A stretch of 26,771 nucleotides of DNA from UBA3537 sp049889395 (GTDB lineage: Bacteria > Bacteroidota > Bacteroidia > Flavobacteriales > Flavobacteriaceae). Positions 6,550 to 15,362 of the stretch are shown here, piece after piece. Position 1 is the first letter of the stretch; each line of letters begins with the position of its first letter. Position numbers and translations under genes: made by a program. The notes beneath the pieces were generated by a model. The model was not told the DNA's origin, searched no databases, and saw nothing but the letters and a program-made list of their open reading frames with translations. Location: the NCBI GenBank assembly GCA_049889395.1, contig JBMHDM010000010.1:1-26771 (forward strand), given 5' to 3'.

Positions 6550-8823
6550 ATGGAAAATTTGTATTTGTACATGCTAATCGCTCTGGCCCTTTTGGCCGTT
6601 GCAGATTTGGTGGTTGGGGTTAGTAATGATGCTGTAAATTTTTTGAATTCTGCCATTGGTTCCAAGGCTGTATCGTTCAAGACCATTATGATTGTGGCCA
6701 GTATTGGTGTTGCGGTCGGCGCTATTTTTTCTAGCGGAATGATGGAGGTTGCTCGGAAGGGGATCTTTAATCCTAGTGAATTTATGTTTGATGAAATCAT
6801 GATCATTTTTATGGCCGTCATGATTACTGATATTTTGTTATTAGATTTTTTCAATACGCTTGGAATGCCCACATCGACTACCGTGTCTATTGTTTTTGAA
6901 CTCCTCGGTGCAGCTGTTGCCATTGCACTCGTGAAAATTTATTCATCAGGCGGTAATTTTAGCGATATCATAAACTACATTAATACCTCAAAAGCTTCAC
7001 AAATCATCTTTGGAATCGTCCTTTCGGTTATTGTAGCCTTCAGCATTGGCGCGTTTGTTCAATGGATTTCTAGAGTTCTTATTTCATTCAAATTTGAAGA
7101 TAAAGCGCCATGGGTGGGTGCTGTTTTTGGGGGATTAGCCCTAACGGCTATCACCTATTTTATATTTATGAAAGGGTTAAAGGGAACGTCATACGCCAAT
7201 ATAACTTTTGATATGTTTGGTGGGTTAACGATGAAAGATTTTTTAGAGATTAGAGTATTTGAAATCATCGCTTTAAGCTCTATATTTTGGTCTTTGTTAT
7301 CAATGGGTTTAATAGCCTTTTTTAAGGTCAATATTTACAAACTAATAATTGTGGTTGGCACATTTGCTCTAGCCTTGGCGTTTGCAGGAAATGATTTAGT
7401 CAATTTTATAGGTGTTCCAGTGGCAGCCTATAATTCATTCCTTGAGTGGTCCGCATCCGGTATGACTGCTACACAATTTCCAATGGACGTATTGGCGTCC
7501 AAAGTCCCAACCAATAATTGGCTTCTGTTGGGTGCTGGAGTTATTATGGTCCTGACGCTTTGGATGTCTTCCAAATCAAAAAAAGTTGTACAAACATCAA
7601 TAGATTTATCCAGTCAACAACAAACGAAAGAACGCTTTCAACCCAATGCCATTTCAAGAGGTATTGTCAGAGCTAGTATTGTAACTTCCGAGTTCATTGG
7701 TCAGGCCATACCAAAGGCTATACGACATAAAATCGATAATCAATTTAAACCTATAACAAGCTCTAAAGACCTTGTTCTAAAACAAGATAGACCCGCTTTC
7801 GATATGGTAAGGGCAGCTGTGAACTTAATGGTGGCCAGTGTCCTAATTTCAATTGCAACCTCTATGAAACTACCCTTGTCTACAACTTATGTGACTTTCA
7901 TGGTAGCGATGGGAACCTCTCTTGCAGATAGAGCATGGGGATCCGAAAGTGCTGTGTATCGTGTGGCAGGTGTGCTCAATGTTATTGCCGGTTGGTTTTT
8001 TACAGCCATTATAGCCTTTAGTGCAGCTGGTTTGGTTGCTTATTTGATGAGGCTCAATGTTCAAGTCATGTTCCCAATTTTGTTATTTACGGCCTTTGGG
8101 CTGTTGATTAGCAGCTCTATTCGGTACAACAAAAAAAATAAAGACCCCAATACAGCCAAAGGTAATGTAAATTCTGAAAGTCGTTCTGTTCAAGGGGTTA
8201 TCAGAGAAAGTGCAGATACCATTGCTAAAGTCTTTAAACGGAGTAGTAAGCTATACAGCTCCACAATTTTTTCACTAGCTAAACAAGATTTGGATGCTTT
8301 GAAAAAAAATAAAAAACAGGTGATAAAATTATCAGCCGAAATTGACGATATGCGAGATGATATTTTTTATTTCATCAAAAGTCTGGACGAATCAAGTGTC
8401 AGTGCTAGTAATTTTTATATCCAAATTTTGGGTTTTTTACAAGATATGACCCAATCGTTAGATTATGTTACCCGCTTGAGCCACAAACACGTCAATAACA
8501 ACCATAAAAAGTTAAAATTCAATCAAATTAAAGAACTGAATGATATCGGTAATTCTATTGAATTATTGTTCAATGAGGCCAAAAAGACATTTGAATCAAG
8601 TTCCTTTGATAACATCAATTCTATTATTCATCGAAAATCAGAAATTTTAAAATCGATAGACAATAATTTAAACCTACAAATTAAACGAACGCGAAGTGAG
8701 GAGTCTAGCCCAAAAAACACCACCCTTTACTTTAGTTTGCTCCTAGAGACCAAAGATTTATTGGTTGCTACCTCAAATCTTTTGAACGAGTACAGTACAT
8801 CATACAACCATTCTTTGCAATAA
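6550..8823 (+). CDS. Pit-type inorganic phosphate permease with C-terminal PhoU-like helical domain
   Basis: This inner-membrane protein should import phosphate in symport with a cation. It has 757 residues from the ATG at 6550; a TTG one codon earlier is not preferred. The two inverted PHO4-family signature repeats are seen: VSNDAVNF at about residues 25-31 and FAGNDLVNF at about 278-286. About ten or more hydrophobic segments lie between residues 5 and 530. A soluble helical region of about 210 residues follows, rich in Lys, Asp and Ser, with a pattern like a PhoU-type domain; this is larger than classical E. coli PitA but common in Bacteroidota. Pho-box-like repeats lie upstream and a terminator follows. 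Sulfate or another anion is possible as substrate, but phosphate is most likely by family. Confidence 0.9.
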   Translation: MENLYLYMLIALALLAVADLVVGVSNDAVNFLNSAIGSKAVSFKTIMIVASIGVAVGAIFSSGMMEVARKGIFNPSEFMFDEIMIIFMAVMITDILLLDFFNTLGMPTSTTVSIVFELLGAAVAIALVKIYSSGGNFSDIINYINTSKASQIIFGIVLSVIVAFSIGAFVQWISRVLISFKFEDKAPWVGAVFGGLALTAITYFIFMKGLKGTSYANITFDMFGGLTMKDFLEIRVFEIIALSSIFWSLLSMGLIAFFKVNIYKLIIVVGTFALALAFAGNDLVNFIGVPVAAYNSFLEWSASGMTATQFPMDVLASKVPTNNWLLLGAGVIMVLTLWMSSKSKKVVQTSIDLSSQQQTKERFQPNAISRGIVRASIVTSEFIGQAIPKAIRHKIDNQFKPITSSKDLVLKQDRPAFDMVRAAVNLMVASVLISIATSMKLPLSTTYVTFMVAMGTSLADRAWGSESAVYRVAGVLNVIAGWFFTAIIAFSAAGLVAYLMRLNVQVMFPILLFTAFGLLISSSIRYNKKNKDPNTAKGNVNSESRSVQGVIRESADTIAKVFKRSSKLYSSTIFSLAKQDLDALKKNKKQVIKLSAEIDDMRDDIFYFIKSLDESSVSASNFYIQILGFLQDMTQSLDYVTRLSHKHVNNNHKKLKFNQIKELNDIGNSIELLFNEAKKTFESSSFDNINSIIHRKSEILKSIDNNLNLQIKRTRSEESSPKNTTLYFSLLLETKDLLVATSNLLNEYSTSYNHSLQ

Positions 8824-8831
8824 AATAAATA

Positions 8832-8858
8832 AAAAATCCACTTTATTAGCGGATTTTT
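8832..8858. terminator. Bidirectional terminator between pit and nrdA
   Basis: An 8-bp stem AAAAATCC/GGATTTTT, extended by CT/AG after one mismatch, separates the convergent pit and nrdA genes. T-runs follow in both directions, so it serves both. Confidence 0.8.
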
Positions 8859-8883
8859 AGCTTAAGGGTTTTCTTGACATTTA

Positions 8884-11355
8884 CTAGGACCCACACATCA
8901 AACAATCATCACCTTCGGAGGCTTTGGCCTGCTCTATTAGGGCTTTCATCTCTTCAGCAGACATAGGCTCTACATCAGCGTCAACAGCGGTTTGCTGTGA
9001 AAACTTCTCTGCAGTTTTCGCAGCCTTTTGTTTTTGTTGTTCAAGAACTTGATCCTGTGCAGTTTCTGCCTGTGGTTCAGATTTCTTTGCATTATCCAAA
9101 GTAAACTTAATGGCATCAACAGCACTTTTTGTTCTGAGGTAGTACATCCCAGTCTTGAGACCACTTTTCCAAGCATAAAAATGCATTGACGTTAGTTTGG
9201 CCATAGTGGCTCCCTCCATGAATAAATTCAATGATTGTGATTGATCAATAAAATAACCACGATGTCTGGACATATCTATAATGTCTTTCATACTAAGCTC
9301 CCAGACGGTTTTATATAGCTCTTTAATATCTGCTGGAATTCTATCAATATGTTGTATAGATCCATTAGCTCGCATAATTTCTTGCTTTAGACTTTCGTTC
9401 CAAAGACCCAGTTGGACAAGGTCTTCCAAGAGGTGCTTATTAACTACAATAAACTCACCTGAAAGAACTCTTCGGGTATATATATTGGATGTATATGGCT
9501 CAAAACATTCATTGTTTCCTAAGATTTGCGAAGTGCTTGCTGTTGGCATTGGTGCAACCAAAAGGGAATTTCTTACCCCGTGCTTAAGAACTTGTTTACG
9601 AAGTTTTGTCCAATCCCACATGCCGCTCAATTCTTCGTCTTTTAGACCCCACAAGTTGTACTGAAATTTGCCTTCACTTATAGGTGAGCCTTTGTAGGTT
9701 TCATAGGCGCCCTCTGCTTTGGCTTCTTCCATAGACGCTGTAACCGCCGCAAAATAGATAGTTTCAAAAATATCTTGGTTTAATTTTTTGGCTTCATCGC
9801 AAGTGAATGGAAGTCTTAATTTTATAAAGGTATCCGCAAGCCCTTGGACACCAAGGCCAATGGGGCGATGTCTAAAATTTGAGTTTTGTGCTTCAATAAC
9901 GGGATAGTAGTTTCTGTCGATAACTTTATTTAGGTTTTTGGTCACACGTTTGGTGATTTTGAATAATTCCTTGTGATCAAAAGCACCATCCTTAACAAAC
10001 ATCGGTAGGGCAATTGAGGCAAGGTTACAGACAGCGACTTCGTCAGGAGAAGTGTATTCAATGATCTCCGTACAAAGATTTGAAGATCGTATCGTCCCTA
10101 GGTTTTGTTGGTTAGATTTGCGGTTAGCGGCGTCCTTATAAAGCATGTATGGCGTTCCTGTTTCTATTTGGGATTCCGTAATTTTTTCCCAAAGTTCTCT
10201 GGCTTTAATGGTTTTTCGGCCTTTGCCCTCTTCTTCGTATTGGGTGTATAGTTTTTCAAATTCCTCACTGTGTGTGTCTGGAAGACCTGGACATTCGTTT
10301 GGACACATGAGGGTCCACTGTCCATCTTCTTGAACACGCTTCATAAATAAATCTGGAATCCACATGGCGTAGAACAAATCACGGGCGCGCATTTCTTCTT
10401 TACCATGATTCTTTTTTAAATCTAAGAAATCAAAAATATCCGCATGCCATGGTTCTAAATATATAGCAAAACTTCCTTTTCGTTTGCCTCCGCCTTGATC
10501 CACGTATCTTGCTGTATCGTTGTACACCCGTAACATAGGAACAATCCCGTTGCTCGTTCCATTTGTTCCTGCAATGTAGCTTCCCGTAGCACGAACATTG
10601 TGCATCGCTAAACCTATTCCTCCAGCTGACTGAGATATTTTTGCAGTTTGTTTCAATGTATCATATATACCATCAATACTATCTTCTTTCATGGTTAATA
10701 AGAAGCAAGAAGACATTTGTGGTTTAGGAGTGCCAGAGTTAAAAAGAGTCGGCGTGGCGTGGGTAAAATACTTTTTGGACATGAGGTTGTATGTCTCGAT
10801 GGCAGCATCCAAATCGTCGAGATGTATGCCAATAGAGACTCGCATTAGCATGTGCTGGGGACGTTCTGCTATTTTACCATTTAGTTTGAGCAAATAGGAG
10901 CGCTCTAAAGTTTTGAAGCCAAAATAGTCATAACCAAAGTCTCTGTTGTATATAATCGTGGAATCTAATTTATCTTTATTGTCCATGATTACCTTATAAA
11001 CCTCTTCCGACAGAAGGGGTGCATCTTTCCCGGTACGGGGATTGACGTAGGTGTAAAGGTCGTGCATGACCTCGCTAAACGTTTTTTTGGTGCTTTTGTG
11101 TAAGTTTGAGACAGAAATACGAGCTGCTAATTTGGCATAGTCTGGGTGTGCAGTGGTCATTGTCGCAGAAACCTCCGATGCTAAATTGTCTAGTTCGCTA
11201 GTCGTTACACCATCGTACAAACCATCTATGACCCGCATAGCTACTTTAAGAGGATCTACAAGTTCGTTCAGTCCATAGCAGAGCTTCCTCACCCTTGCCG
11301 TAATTTTATCGAACATGATTTCCTCTTTTCGGCCGTCTCTTTTGATTACATACAT
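8884..11355 (-). CDS. nrdA: Class I ribonucleoside-diphosphate reductase, alpha subunit
   Basis: The large subunit reduces ribonucleoside diphosphates to deoxyribonucleotides in the cytosol, using the radical supplied by NrdB. The 823-residue protein starts with an ATP-cone (MYVIKRDGRKEEIMFDKI), the allosteric activity site. Active-site residues are present: C217 in SSCFLL and C443 in VCNLAS (the disulfide pair), and N426, C428 and E430 in NLCTE (radical Cys and its helpers). Y738-Y739 in GMYYLRT match the radical-transfer tyrosines. The C-terminus ends CLMCGS, with C818 and C821 as the shuttle cysteines reduced by thioredoxin or glutaredoxin. It lies 163 bp downstream of nrdB on the same strand, so nrdB-nrdA is probably one operon, in the reverse of the usual A-B order. 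Confidence 0.97.
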   Translation of the reverse strand: MYVIKRDGRKEEIMFDKITARVRKLCYGLNELVDPLKVAMRVIDGLYDGVTTSELDNLASEVSATMTTAHPDYAKLAARISVSNLHKSTKKTFSEVMHDLYTYVNPRTGKDAPLLSEEVYKVIMDNKDKLDSTIIYNRDFGYDYFGFKTLERSYLLKLNGKIAERPQHMLMRVSIGIHLDDLDAAIETYNLMSKKYFTHATPTLFNSGTPKPQMSSCFLLTMKEDSIDGIYDTLKQTAKISQSAGGIGLAMHNVRATGSYIAGTNGTSNGIVPMLRVYNDTARYVDQGGGKRKGSFAIYLEPWHADIFDFLDLKKNHGKEEMRARDLFYAMWIPDLFMKRVQEDGQWTLMCPNECPGLPDTHSEEFEKLYTQYEEEGKGRKTIKARELWEKITESQIETGTPYMLYKDAANRKSNQQNLGTIRSSNLCTEIIEYTSPDEVAVCNLASIALPMFVKDGAFDHKELFKITKRVTKNLNKVIDRNYYPVIEAQNSNFRHRPIGLGVQGLADTFIKLRLPFTCDEAKKLNQDIFETIYFAAVTASMEEAKAEGAYETYKGSPISEGKFQYNLWGLKDEELSGMWDWTKLRKQVLKHGVRNSLLVAPMPTASTSQILGNNECFEPYTSNIYTRRVLSGEFIVVNKHLLEDLVQLGLWNESLKQEIMRANGSIQHIDRIPADIKELYKTVWELSMKDIIDMSRHRGYFIDQSQSLNLFMEGATMAKLTSMHFYAWKSGLKTGMYYLRTKSAVDAIKFTLDNAKKSEPQAETAQDQVLEQQKQKAAKTAEKFSQQTAVDADVEPMSAEEMKALIEQAKASEGDDCLMCGS

Positions 11356-11418
11356 ATTATATTTTTTTTTGTCTTTTTCTGATTACTCAAAAAAAGGGGT
11401 TAGTTGGTTAATCTATTA

Positions 11419-11481
11419 TTTTGTCAAAAGACAAAAACATAGTTTGTTTATTAATGGTCAATAACGGCCAAAGCCGCTATT
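11419..11481 (-). other. Two hairpins in the nrdB-nrdA intercistronic gap
   Basis: The 163-bp gap between nrdB and nrdA can form two stem-loops in the minus-strand transcript. One is a 9-bp stem with one G-U pair (AAUAGCGGC/GCCGUUAUU, loop UUUG, 11460-11481). The other is a perfect 7-bp stem (TTTTGTC/GACAAAA, 11419-11436). Neither is followed by a strong U-run, so they are not simple terminators; they could affect mRNA processing or stability. I see no TAnnTTTG promoter for nrdA in the gap. Confidence 0.4.
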
Positions 11482-11518
11482 ATTTGTTTTTCTGGTGAAG
11501 CTCGACGGGTTGTCTTGA

Positions 11519-12499
11519 TTAAAAATCGGCGTCGAAGCTATATTTGTTGGTGTCCTCTTCTTCTTTATTGAGAACCCCGGCTTTTTGATATTCAGACACA
11601 CGCTTCTCAAAGAAATTTGTCTTTCCTTGAAGAGATATCATGTCCATAAAATCAAATGGATTTGGAGTGTTATATTCTTTTTCACAGTTGAGTTCCTGAA
11701 GTAGTCTATCAGCAACAAATTCAAGATATTGTGACATTAACTTGGAATTCATACCAATTAGACTGACTGGTAGAGACTCTGTAATGAACTCGCGTTCTAT
11801 GTTCAAGGCATCTACGATGATCTCGCGAATTCTTTCTTTTGGGACTTTGTTGACCAAGTGGTTATTGTGTAGATGGACTGCAAAATCTGCATGAACACCT
11901 TCATCTCTGGATATCAGTTCGTTTGAGAAGGTCAGTCCTGGCATCAAACCACGTTTCTTTAGCCAAAAAATAGAACAAAATGCGCCCGAGAAAAAGATGC
12001 CTTCTACGGCGGCAAATGCGATGAGACGCTCGGCAAAGCTTGGAGATTCTATCCATCGAAGTGCCCAATCGGCTTTTTTCTTTATGGCTGGGAAGTTTTC
12101 GATGGCATTGAATAGTCTATCTTTTTCAACCTCATCCTTAACATATGTGTCAATCAACAGGGAGTATGTTTCGCTGTGAATGTTTTCCATCATAATTTGA
12201 AATCCGTAGAAGAATTTAGCTTCACTATATTGAACTTCATTAACGAAGTTTTCGGCTAAGTTTTCATTAACAATCCCGTCGCTAGCTGCAAAAAATGCTA
12301 AAATATGCTTGATAAAATAGCGTTCATCATCGCTTAATTTTTCGTTCCAGTCTGTTAAGTCTTGGTGTAAATCAATTTCCTCTGCAGTCCAAAAACTTGC
12401 CTCTGATTTTTTATACCATTCCCACAAATCATGATGTTGAATTGGGAATATGACAAATCGATCTTTGTTCTCTTGCAAAATTGGCTCTGCTTGTGGCAT
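11519..12499 (-). CDS. nrdB: Class I ribonucleoside-diphosphate reductase, beta subunit
   Basis: The small subunit holds the dinuclear metal centre and the stable radical used by NrdA. All expected ligands are visible in 326 residues: D74 in AASDGIVNE, E105 and H108 in MMENIHSETY, E166 in AVEGIFF, and E200 and H203 in RDEGVH. Y112 in ENIHSETY is at the position of the tyrosyl radical, so this is a Tyr-radical class I enzyme rather than a Phe-substituted class Ic one. The C-terminal tail SFDADF is the peptide that docks into the alpha subunit. It starts the nrdB-nrdA unit. No clear NrdR box or TAnnTTTG promoter is visible in the 290 bp upstream. Confidence 0.97.
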   Translation of the reverse strand: MPQAEPILQENKDRFVIFPIQHHDLWEWYKKSEASFWTAEEIDLHQDLTDWNEKLSDDERYFIKHILAFFAASDGIVNENLAENFVNEVQYSEAKFFYGFQIMMENIHSETYSLLIDTYVKDEVEKDRLFNAIENFPAIKKKADWALRWIESPSFAERLIAFAAVEGIFFSGAFCSIFWLKKRGLMPGLTFSNELISRDEGVHADFAVHLHNNHLVNKVPKERIREIIVDALNIEREFITESLPVSLIGMNSKLMSQYLEFVADRLLQELNCEKEYNTPNPFDFMDMISLQGKTNFFEKRVSEYQKAGVLNKEEEDTNKYSFDADF

Positions 12500-12792
12500 G
12501 ACGTTGTTAGTTTTTGGTTAAATGATTGTTTTGAGTTTTGTACCTAACAAAGATTTAAAATTGTGGCTTTATATGAAAGCCATTTTTATAAACATTGGCC
12601 CTAAGTTTTTAACAACAAGTAGTCCTTTTCTTACAATATTTTTTTGGATATTTTATTTTAACTATCTGATTTTCAGTCTATTAAAAATCGTTCTCTCTCT
12701 TAAGAATAATATTCTGCAGAAAAGATTTGATTTAAATTTTTTAGCCTCGTTGTTTCTAAAGAATAATCAATTATACCGTCTCGTTCTAGAAT
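12500..12792. other. Intergenic region upstream of nrdB, no gene recognised
   Basis: This 293-bp stretch is strongly AT-rich. It should hold the nrdB promoter on the minus strand, but I find only a one-mismatch -7 element (12548-12555) without a partner TTG. A plus-strand open frame crosses it into the DUF3109 gene, but it looks like non-coding low-complexity translation. Confidence 0.5.
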
Positions 12793-13359
12793 TTAGATTT
12801 GAGAATGTGCTATTTCTTCAAGTTTTTTGTACCAATCCTCCCCAAATTTTCGAATTAAGGCTTGCTTAACAAATTTGTATACCGGTACTTGTAGTTCATG
12901 ACCCAAAGAACAGGCAGAACTACAAATTTGCCATTTGTGATAATTTACGGCGGAAAATTCGCTGTAGGACTTGACTCTAACAGGATACAAATGACATGAG
13001 ATTGGCTTTTTCCAATCAATTTGACCCTTGTTGTAGGCTTGTTCAATTCCGCAAAGTGCTGCTTGGTTATCATCAAAAATGACATAGGCACATTCCCCGC
13101 CGTCAATTAGTGGCGTTTCCAAATCCCCTTGTTTTGATGTCACATGTGATCCTTGCGATTCAATGGCATCGATGCCTTCTGGTCGCAAAAAAGGTTTTAC
13201 TTTTGGATAGATTTTTTTAAGAATTTTTGTCTCTTCAGGCTCTAGTGGAGCGCCAGCGTCGCCTTTTACACAACATGCTCCTTTACAAGCGTTTAGGTTG
13301 CAGGTAAAGGCCTTGCTGAACAGGTCGTCTGAAACTAGTGTTTTACCAACTTGTATCAT
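12793..13359 (-). CDS. DUF3109 family cysteine-rich protein
   Basis: The 188-residue protein has the cluster CNLNACKGACC near residues 20-30, further cysteines in ALCGIEQ and SCHLYPVR, and CSSACSLGH near residue 145. This pattern matches DUF3109, a Bacteroidota-conserved family related to YkgJ-type proteins thought to bind zinc or an iron-sulfur cluster. There is no signal peptide, so it is probably cytosolic. The reaction is not known. It is divergent from the MarC gene. The ATG at 13359 is supported by a -7 element 25 bp upstream on the minus strand. Confidence 0.88.
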   Translation of the reverse strand: MIQVGKTLVSDDLFSKAFTCNLNACKGACCVKGDAGAPLEPEETKILKKIYPKVKPFLRPEGIDAIESQGSHVTSKQGDLETPLIDGGECAYVIFDDNQAALCGIEQAYNKGQIDWKKPISCHLYPVRVKSYSEFSAVNYHKWQICSSACSLGHELQVPVYKFVKQALIRKFGEDWYKKLEEIAHSQI

Positions 13360-13380
13360 GCAGCGAAGATACTATTTTTG
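13351..13380 (+). promoter_or_regulatory. Candidate promoter of the MarC gene
   Basis: TTG (13351-13353), a 19-bp spacer and a perfect -7 element TATTTTTG (13373-13380) fit the consensus. The left element overlaps the first codons of the divergent DUF3109 gene. The predicted 5' leader is about 80 nt. Confidence 0.5.
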
Positions 13381-13383
13381 AGT

Positions 13384-13391
13384 CAAATTTA
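13384..13391 (-). promoter_or_regulatory. Candidate -7 element of the DUF3109 gene
   Basis: Minus-strand TAAATTTG matches TAnnTTTG and lies 25 bp before the ATG. No TTG is found at the usual distance. Confidence 0.35.
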
Positions 13392-13467
13392 TTGAAAATT
13401 AATTTGATGTTTAAGGGTTGTATTATAAATAAATTCTCGACCTTTGATCTCGAAAAACCGAACGATT

Positions 13468-14046
13468 ATGGCATTAAATTTTAAGGAAATTTTTACGGCT
13501 TTTATGGTGCTTTTTGCCGTTATAGATATTGTTGGCAATATCCCCATAATTATTGATTTGAGAAAAAAAGCAGGTCATATTCAAAGTGAAAAAGCATCCC
13601 TAATTGCTGGTTTAATTATGATTATTTTCTTGTTTGTTGGTGATAGTATCTTAGGACTTGTTGGTATCGATGTGCATTCTTTTGCCGTAGCAGGGGCCTT
13701 TATTCTATTGTTTATTGCATTAGAAATGATTTTAGGGATAACGTTGTATAAGCAAGATGAAGAATCTTCACTTAATGCTACTGTTTTCCCGCTGGCTTTT
13801 CCTCTCATTGCTGGACCTGGGAGTCTAACCACATTACTTTCTCTCAAATCCGAGTTCAATACAGAAAATATCATTGTTGCCGTAGTCATTAATGTACTTT
13901 TTATTTTTATAGTCTTAAAAACATCAACAAAAATTGAGCGCATTATTGGACCAAATGGCATCAATATTACACGAAAAGTTTTCGGTGTGATTCTGTTGGC
14001 CATTGCTGTTAAATTATTTACTTCAAATATTAAGTTTTTATTATAA
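13468..14046 (+). CDS. MarC family integral membrane protein
   Basis: The start chosen is ATG at 13468 (MALNFKEIF), giving 192 residues; a TTG 24 bp upstream is in frame but unlikely. Six hydrophobic segments are visible. MarC signatures include AVIDIVGNIPII near the N-terminus and FPLAFPLIAGPGSLTTLL in the middle. MarC proteins were once linked to multiple antibiotic resistance, but that role has not held up in E. coli and the transported substrate is unknown. A small membrane-protein gene follows after 4 bp, so the two are probably cotranslated. Confidence 0.88.
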   Translation: MALNFKEIFTAFMVLFAVIDIVGNIPIIIDLRKKAGHIQSEKASLIAGLIMIIFLFVGDSILGLVGIDVHSFAVAGAFILLFIALEMILGITLYKQDEESSLNATVFPLAFPLIAGPGSLTTLLSLKSEFNTENIIVAVVINVLFIFIVLKTSTKIERIIGPNGINITRKVFGVILLAIAVKLFTSNIKFLL

Positions 14047-14050
14047 ACTC

Positions 14051-14260
14051 ATGAGATTAGCAACTTACATTGTATCTGCCCTGGCCCTTATTATTGGGGT
14101 GTTTAATATCACAAAAATTAACTTCGATGCGCCACTGATGGGAGATAGTTACACTGCTGTAATTACAACGATTGCCGCTGGATGTGCTATTTTACTTTGT
14201 TCAATAATTAGAGTTTCTAAAGAAGTAGTCAACGTTGTCAAGCAAAAAATAAATGATTGA
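14051..14260 (+). CDS. Small two-helix membrane protein
   Basis: From the ATG at 14051 the product is 69 residues. A longer reading from 14003 would overlap marC by 44 bp and adds a stretch that looks like marC in another frame, so it is rejected. Two hydrophobic segments (about residues 4-20 and 33-53) flank a short loop, and a Lys-rich tail follows. I do not recognise a family. The 4-bp gap after marC suggests an operon. Confidence 0.65.
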   Translation: MRLATYIVSALALIIGVFNITKINFDAPLMGDSYTAVITTIAAGCAILLCSIIRVSKEVVNVVKQKIND

Positions 14261-14271
14261 ATAATTGAACT

Positions 14272-14694
14272 CTAAATCGGTATATGGCTTACTCTTATTC
14301 TTGCTTTTTCCAAAAACTCAACGCCAGATAAATCTCTGTAAGCTTTACTATAAACAACTCTTACAATCCCCGCTTGGTGTATTAGCTTACTACAGCTTTT
14401 GCAAGGCGATAATGTGATATACAAGGTTGCCCCCCGAGAGGATTGGGTTGATGCGGCAACTTTAAGAATGGCATTGGCTTCGGCGTGTAAGACATACCAT
14501 TTGGTGTAGCCCTCTTCGTCTTCACAAATGTTCTCGAATCCTGTAGGAGTGCCATTATAGCCATCTGAAATTATCATACGGTCCTTGACAATAATAGCAC
14601 CGACTTGTTTTCTTTTACAGTAGGATAATTTGCCCCACTCATGGGCCATCCGTAAATAAGCTTTGTCGTATTTTATTTGTTTGTCGTCATCCAT
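14272..14694 (-). CDS. Deoxycytidylate (dCMP) deaminase
   Basis: This zinc enzyme converts dCMP to dUMP, feeding thymidylate synthesis. The 140-residue protein has the full deaminase motif: H70 and E72 in LHAEANAIL, and C98 and C101 in SPCKSC, which bind zinc. The N-terminal KRKQVGAIIV and GYNGTPTGFENICED segments are typical of dCMP deaminases of the ComEB type rather than of cytidine or guanine deaminases. It lies 12 bp downstream of the HupE-like gene and probably shares its transcript. Confidence 0.92.
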   Translation of the reverse strand: MDDDKQIKYDKAYLRMAHEWGKLSYCKRKQVGAIIVKDRMIISDGYNGTPTGFENICEDEEGYTKWYVLHAEANAILKVAASTQSSRGATLYITLSPCKSCSKLIHQAGIVRVVYSKAYRDLSGVEFLEKARIRVSHIPI

Positions 14695-14706
14695 GATTTA
14701 ATGTTA

Positions 14707-15294
14707 TTATGAAAACAAAGGACTCATAAAAATAGCAGGGAGCATGAATCCAAGAATGATTGATGAGGAAACCAAAACCCAGTCGCGATTGGAAAATCTG
14801 AAAATGTTCTGAAAAATAAAGCTTAGAAATAATGCGCAAAATACTACAATAAGTTGACCAACCTCAACACCTAACCCAAACTCTATTACAGCCAAAAAGG
14901 TGCTTTCATTGTTAGACACCATGGACTCAAAGGCATTGGCAAAACCCAACCCATGAATTAATCCAAAAAACAATACTATCCCGTAGATAAAATAGGGCCG
15001 TCTTTGAATAGATTTGCCTGCTGTAAAAATATTATAAAGTGCTGTAAATAAGATAGTAACTGGTATCAACCACTCTGTAACATTAACATTCAAATTAATC
15101 ACATCGTACACGCCCAAAATCAAACTCAGTGTGTGGCCCAAGGTGAAGATAGAAACTAAAATTAAAACCCATTTCCAATCCTTGAATAAAAAGGGTAACG
15201 ACAATAAAATCACAAACAAGATATGGTCGTAGCCATCAAAACTTATAATGTGATAAAGACCTAATTCTAAGAATTTTAAAAAGCTGTCGATCAT
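14707..15294 (-). CDS. HupE/UreJ-type membrane protein
   Basis: The 195-residue protein has about six membrane segments. Conserved histidines stand in family motifs: H24 in GYDHILFV, H54 in FTLGHTLSL and H114 in GLIHGLGFA. HupE/UreJ proteins are nickel or cobalt permeases in organisms with hydrogenase or urease, but no such enzyme is seen here, so the metal is open. It lies 68 bp downstream of dsbD and 12 bp upstream of the dCMP deaminase gene on the same strand, and has its own candidate -7 element. Confidence 0.85.
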   Translation of the reverse strand: MIDSFLKFLELGLYHIISFDGYDHILFVILLSLPFLFKDWKWVLILVSIFTLGHTLSLILGVYDVINLNVNVTEWLIPVTILFTALYNIFTAGKSIQRRPYFIYGIVLFFGLIHGLGFANAFESMVSNNESTFLAVIEFGLGVEVGQLIVVFCALFLSFIFQNIFRFSNRDWVLVSSSIILGFMLPAIFMSPLFS

Positions 15295-15314
15295 TATTAT
15301 AGCAATTGGTTACC

Positions 15315-15322
15315 CAAATGTA
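15315..15322 (-). promoter_or_regulatory. Candidate -7 element upstream of the HupE-like gene
   Basis: Minus-strand TACATTTG matches TAnnTTTG perfectly and ends 21 bp from the start codon. No TTG partner is seen at 17-23 bp, so it may be weak or an internal promoter. Confidence 0.35.
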
Positions 15323-15362
15323 ACAAAATTAATCTATGAAAAGGGCTCTGTTATTTGAAATC

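Noticed and set aside
6492..6923. Minus-strand open frame covering the start of pit
   Set aside because: It overlaps the conserved N-terminal signature of the phosphate permease and covers its promoter region; Ala/Thr/Ile-rich antisense translation.
12522..12869. Plus-strand open frame of 115 codons upstream of nrdB
   Set aside because: Its Phe/Leu/Ile/Lys-rich translation reflects AT-rich DNA, and it runs into the well supported DUF3109 gene on the other strand.
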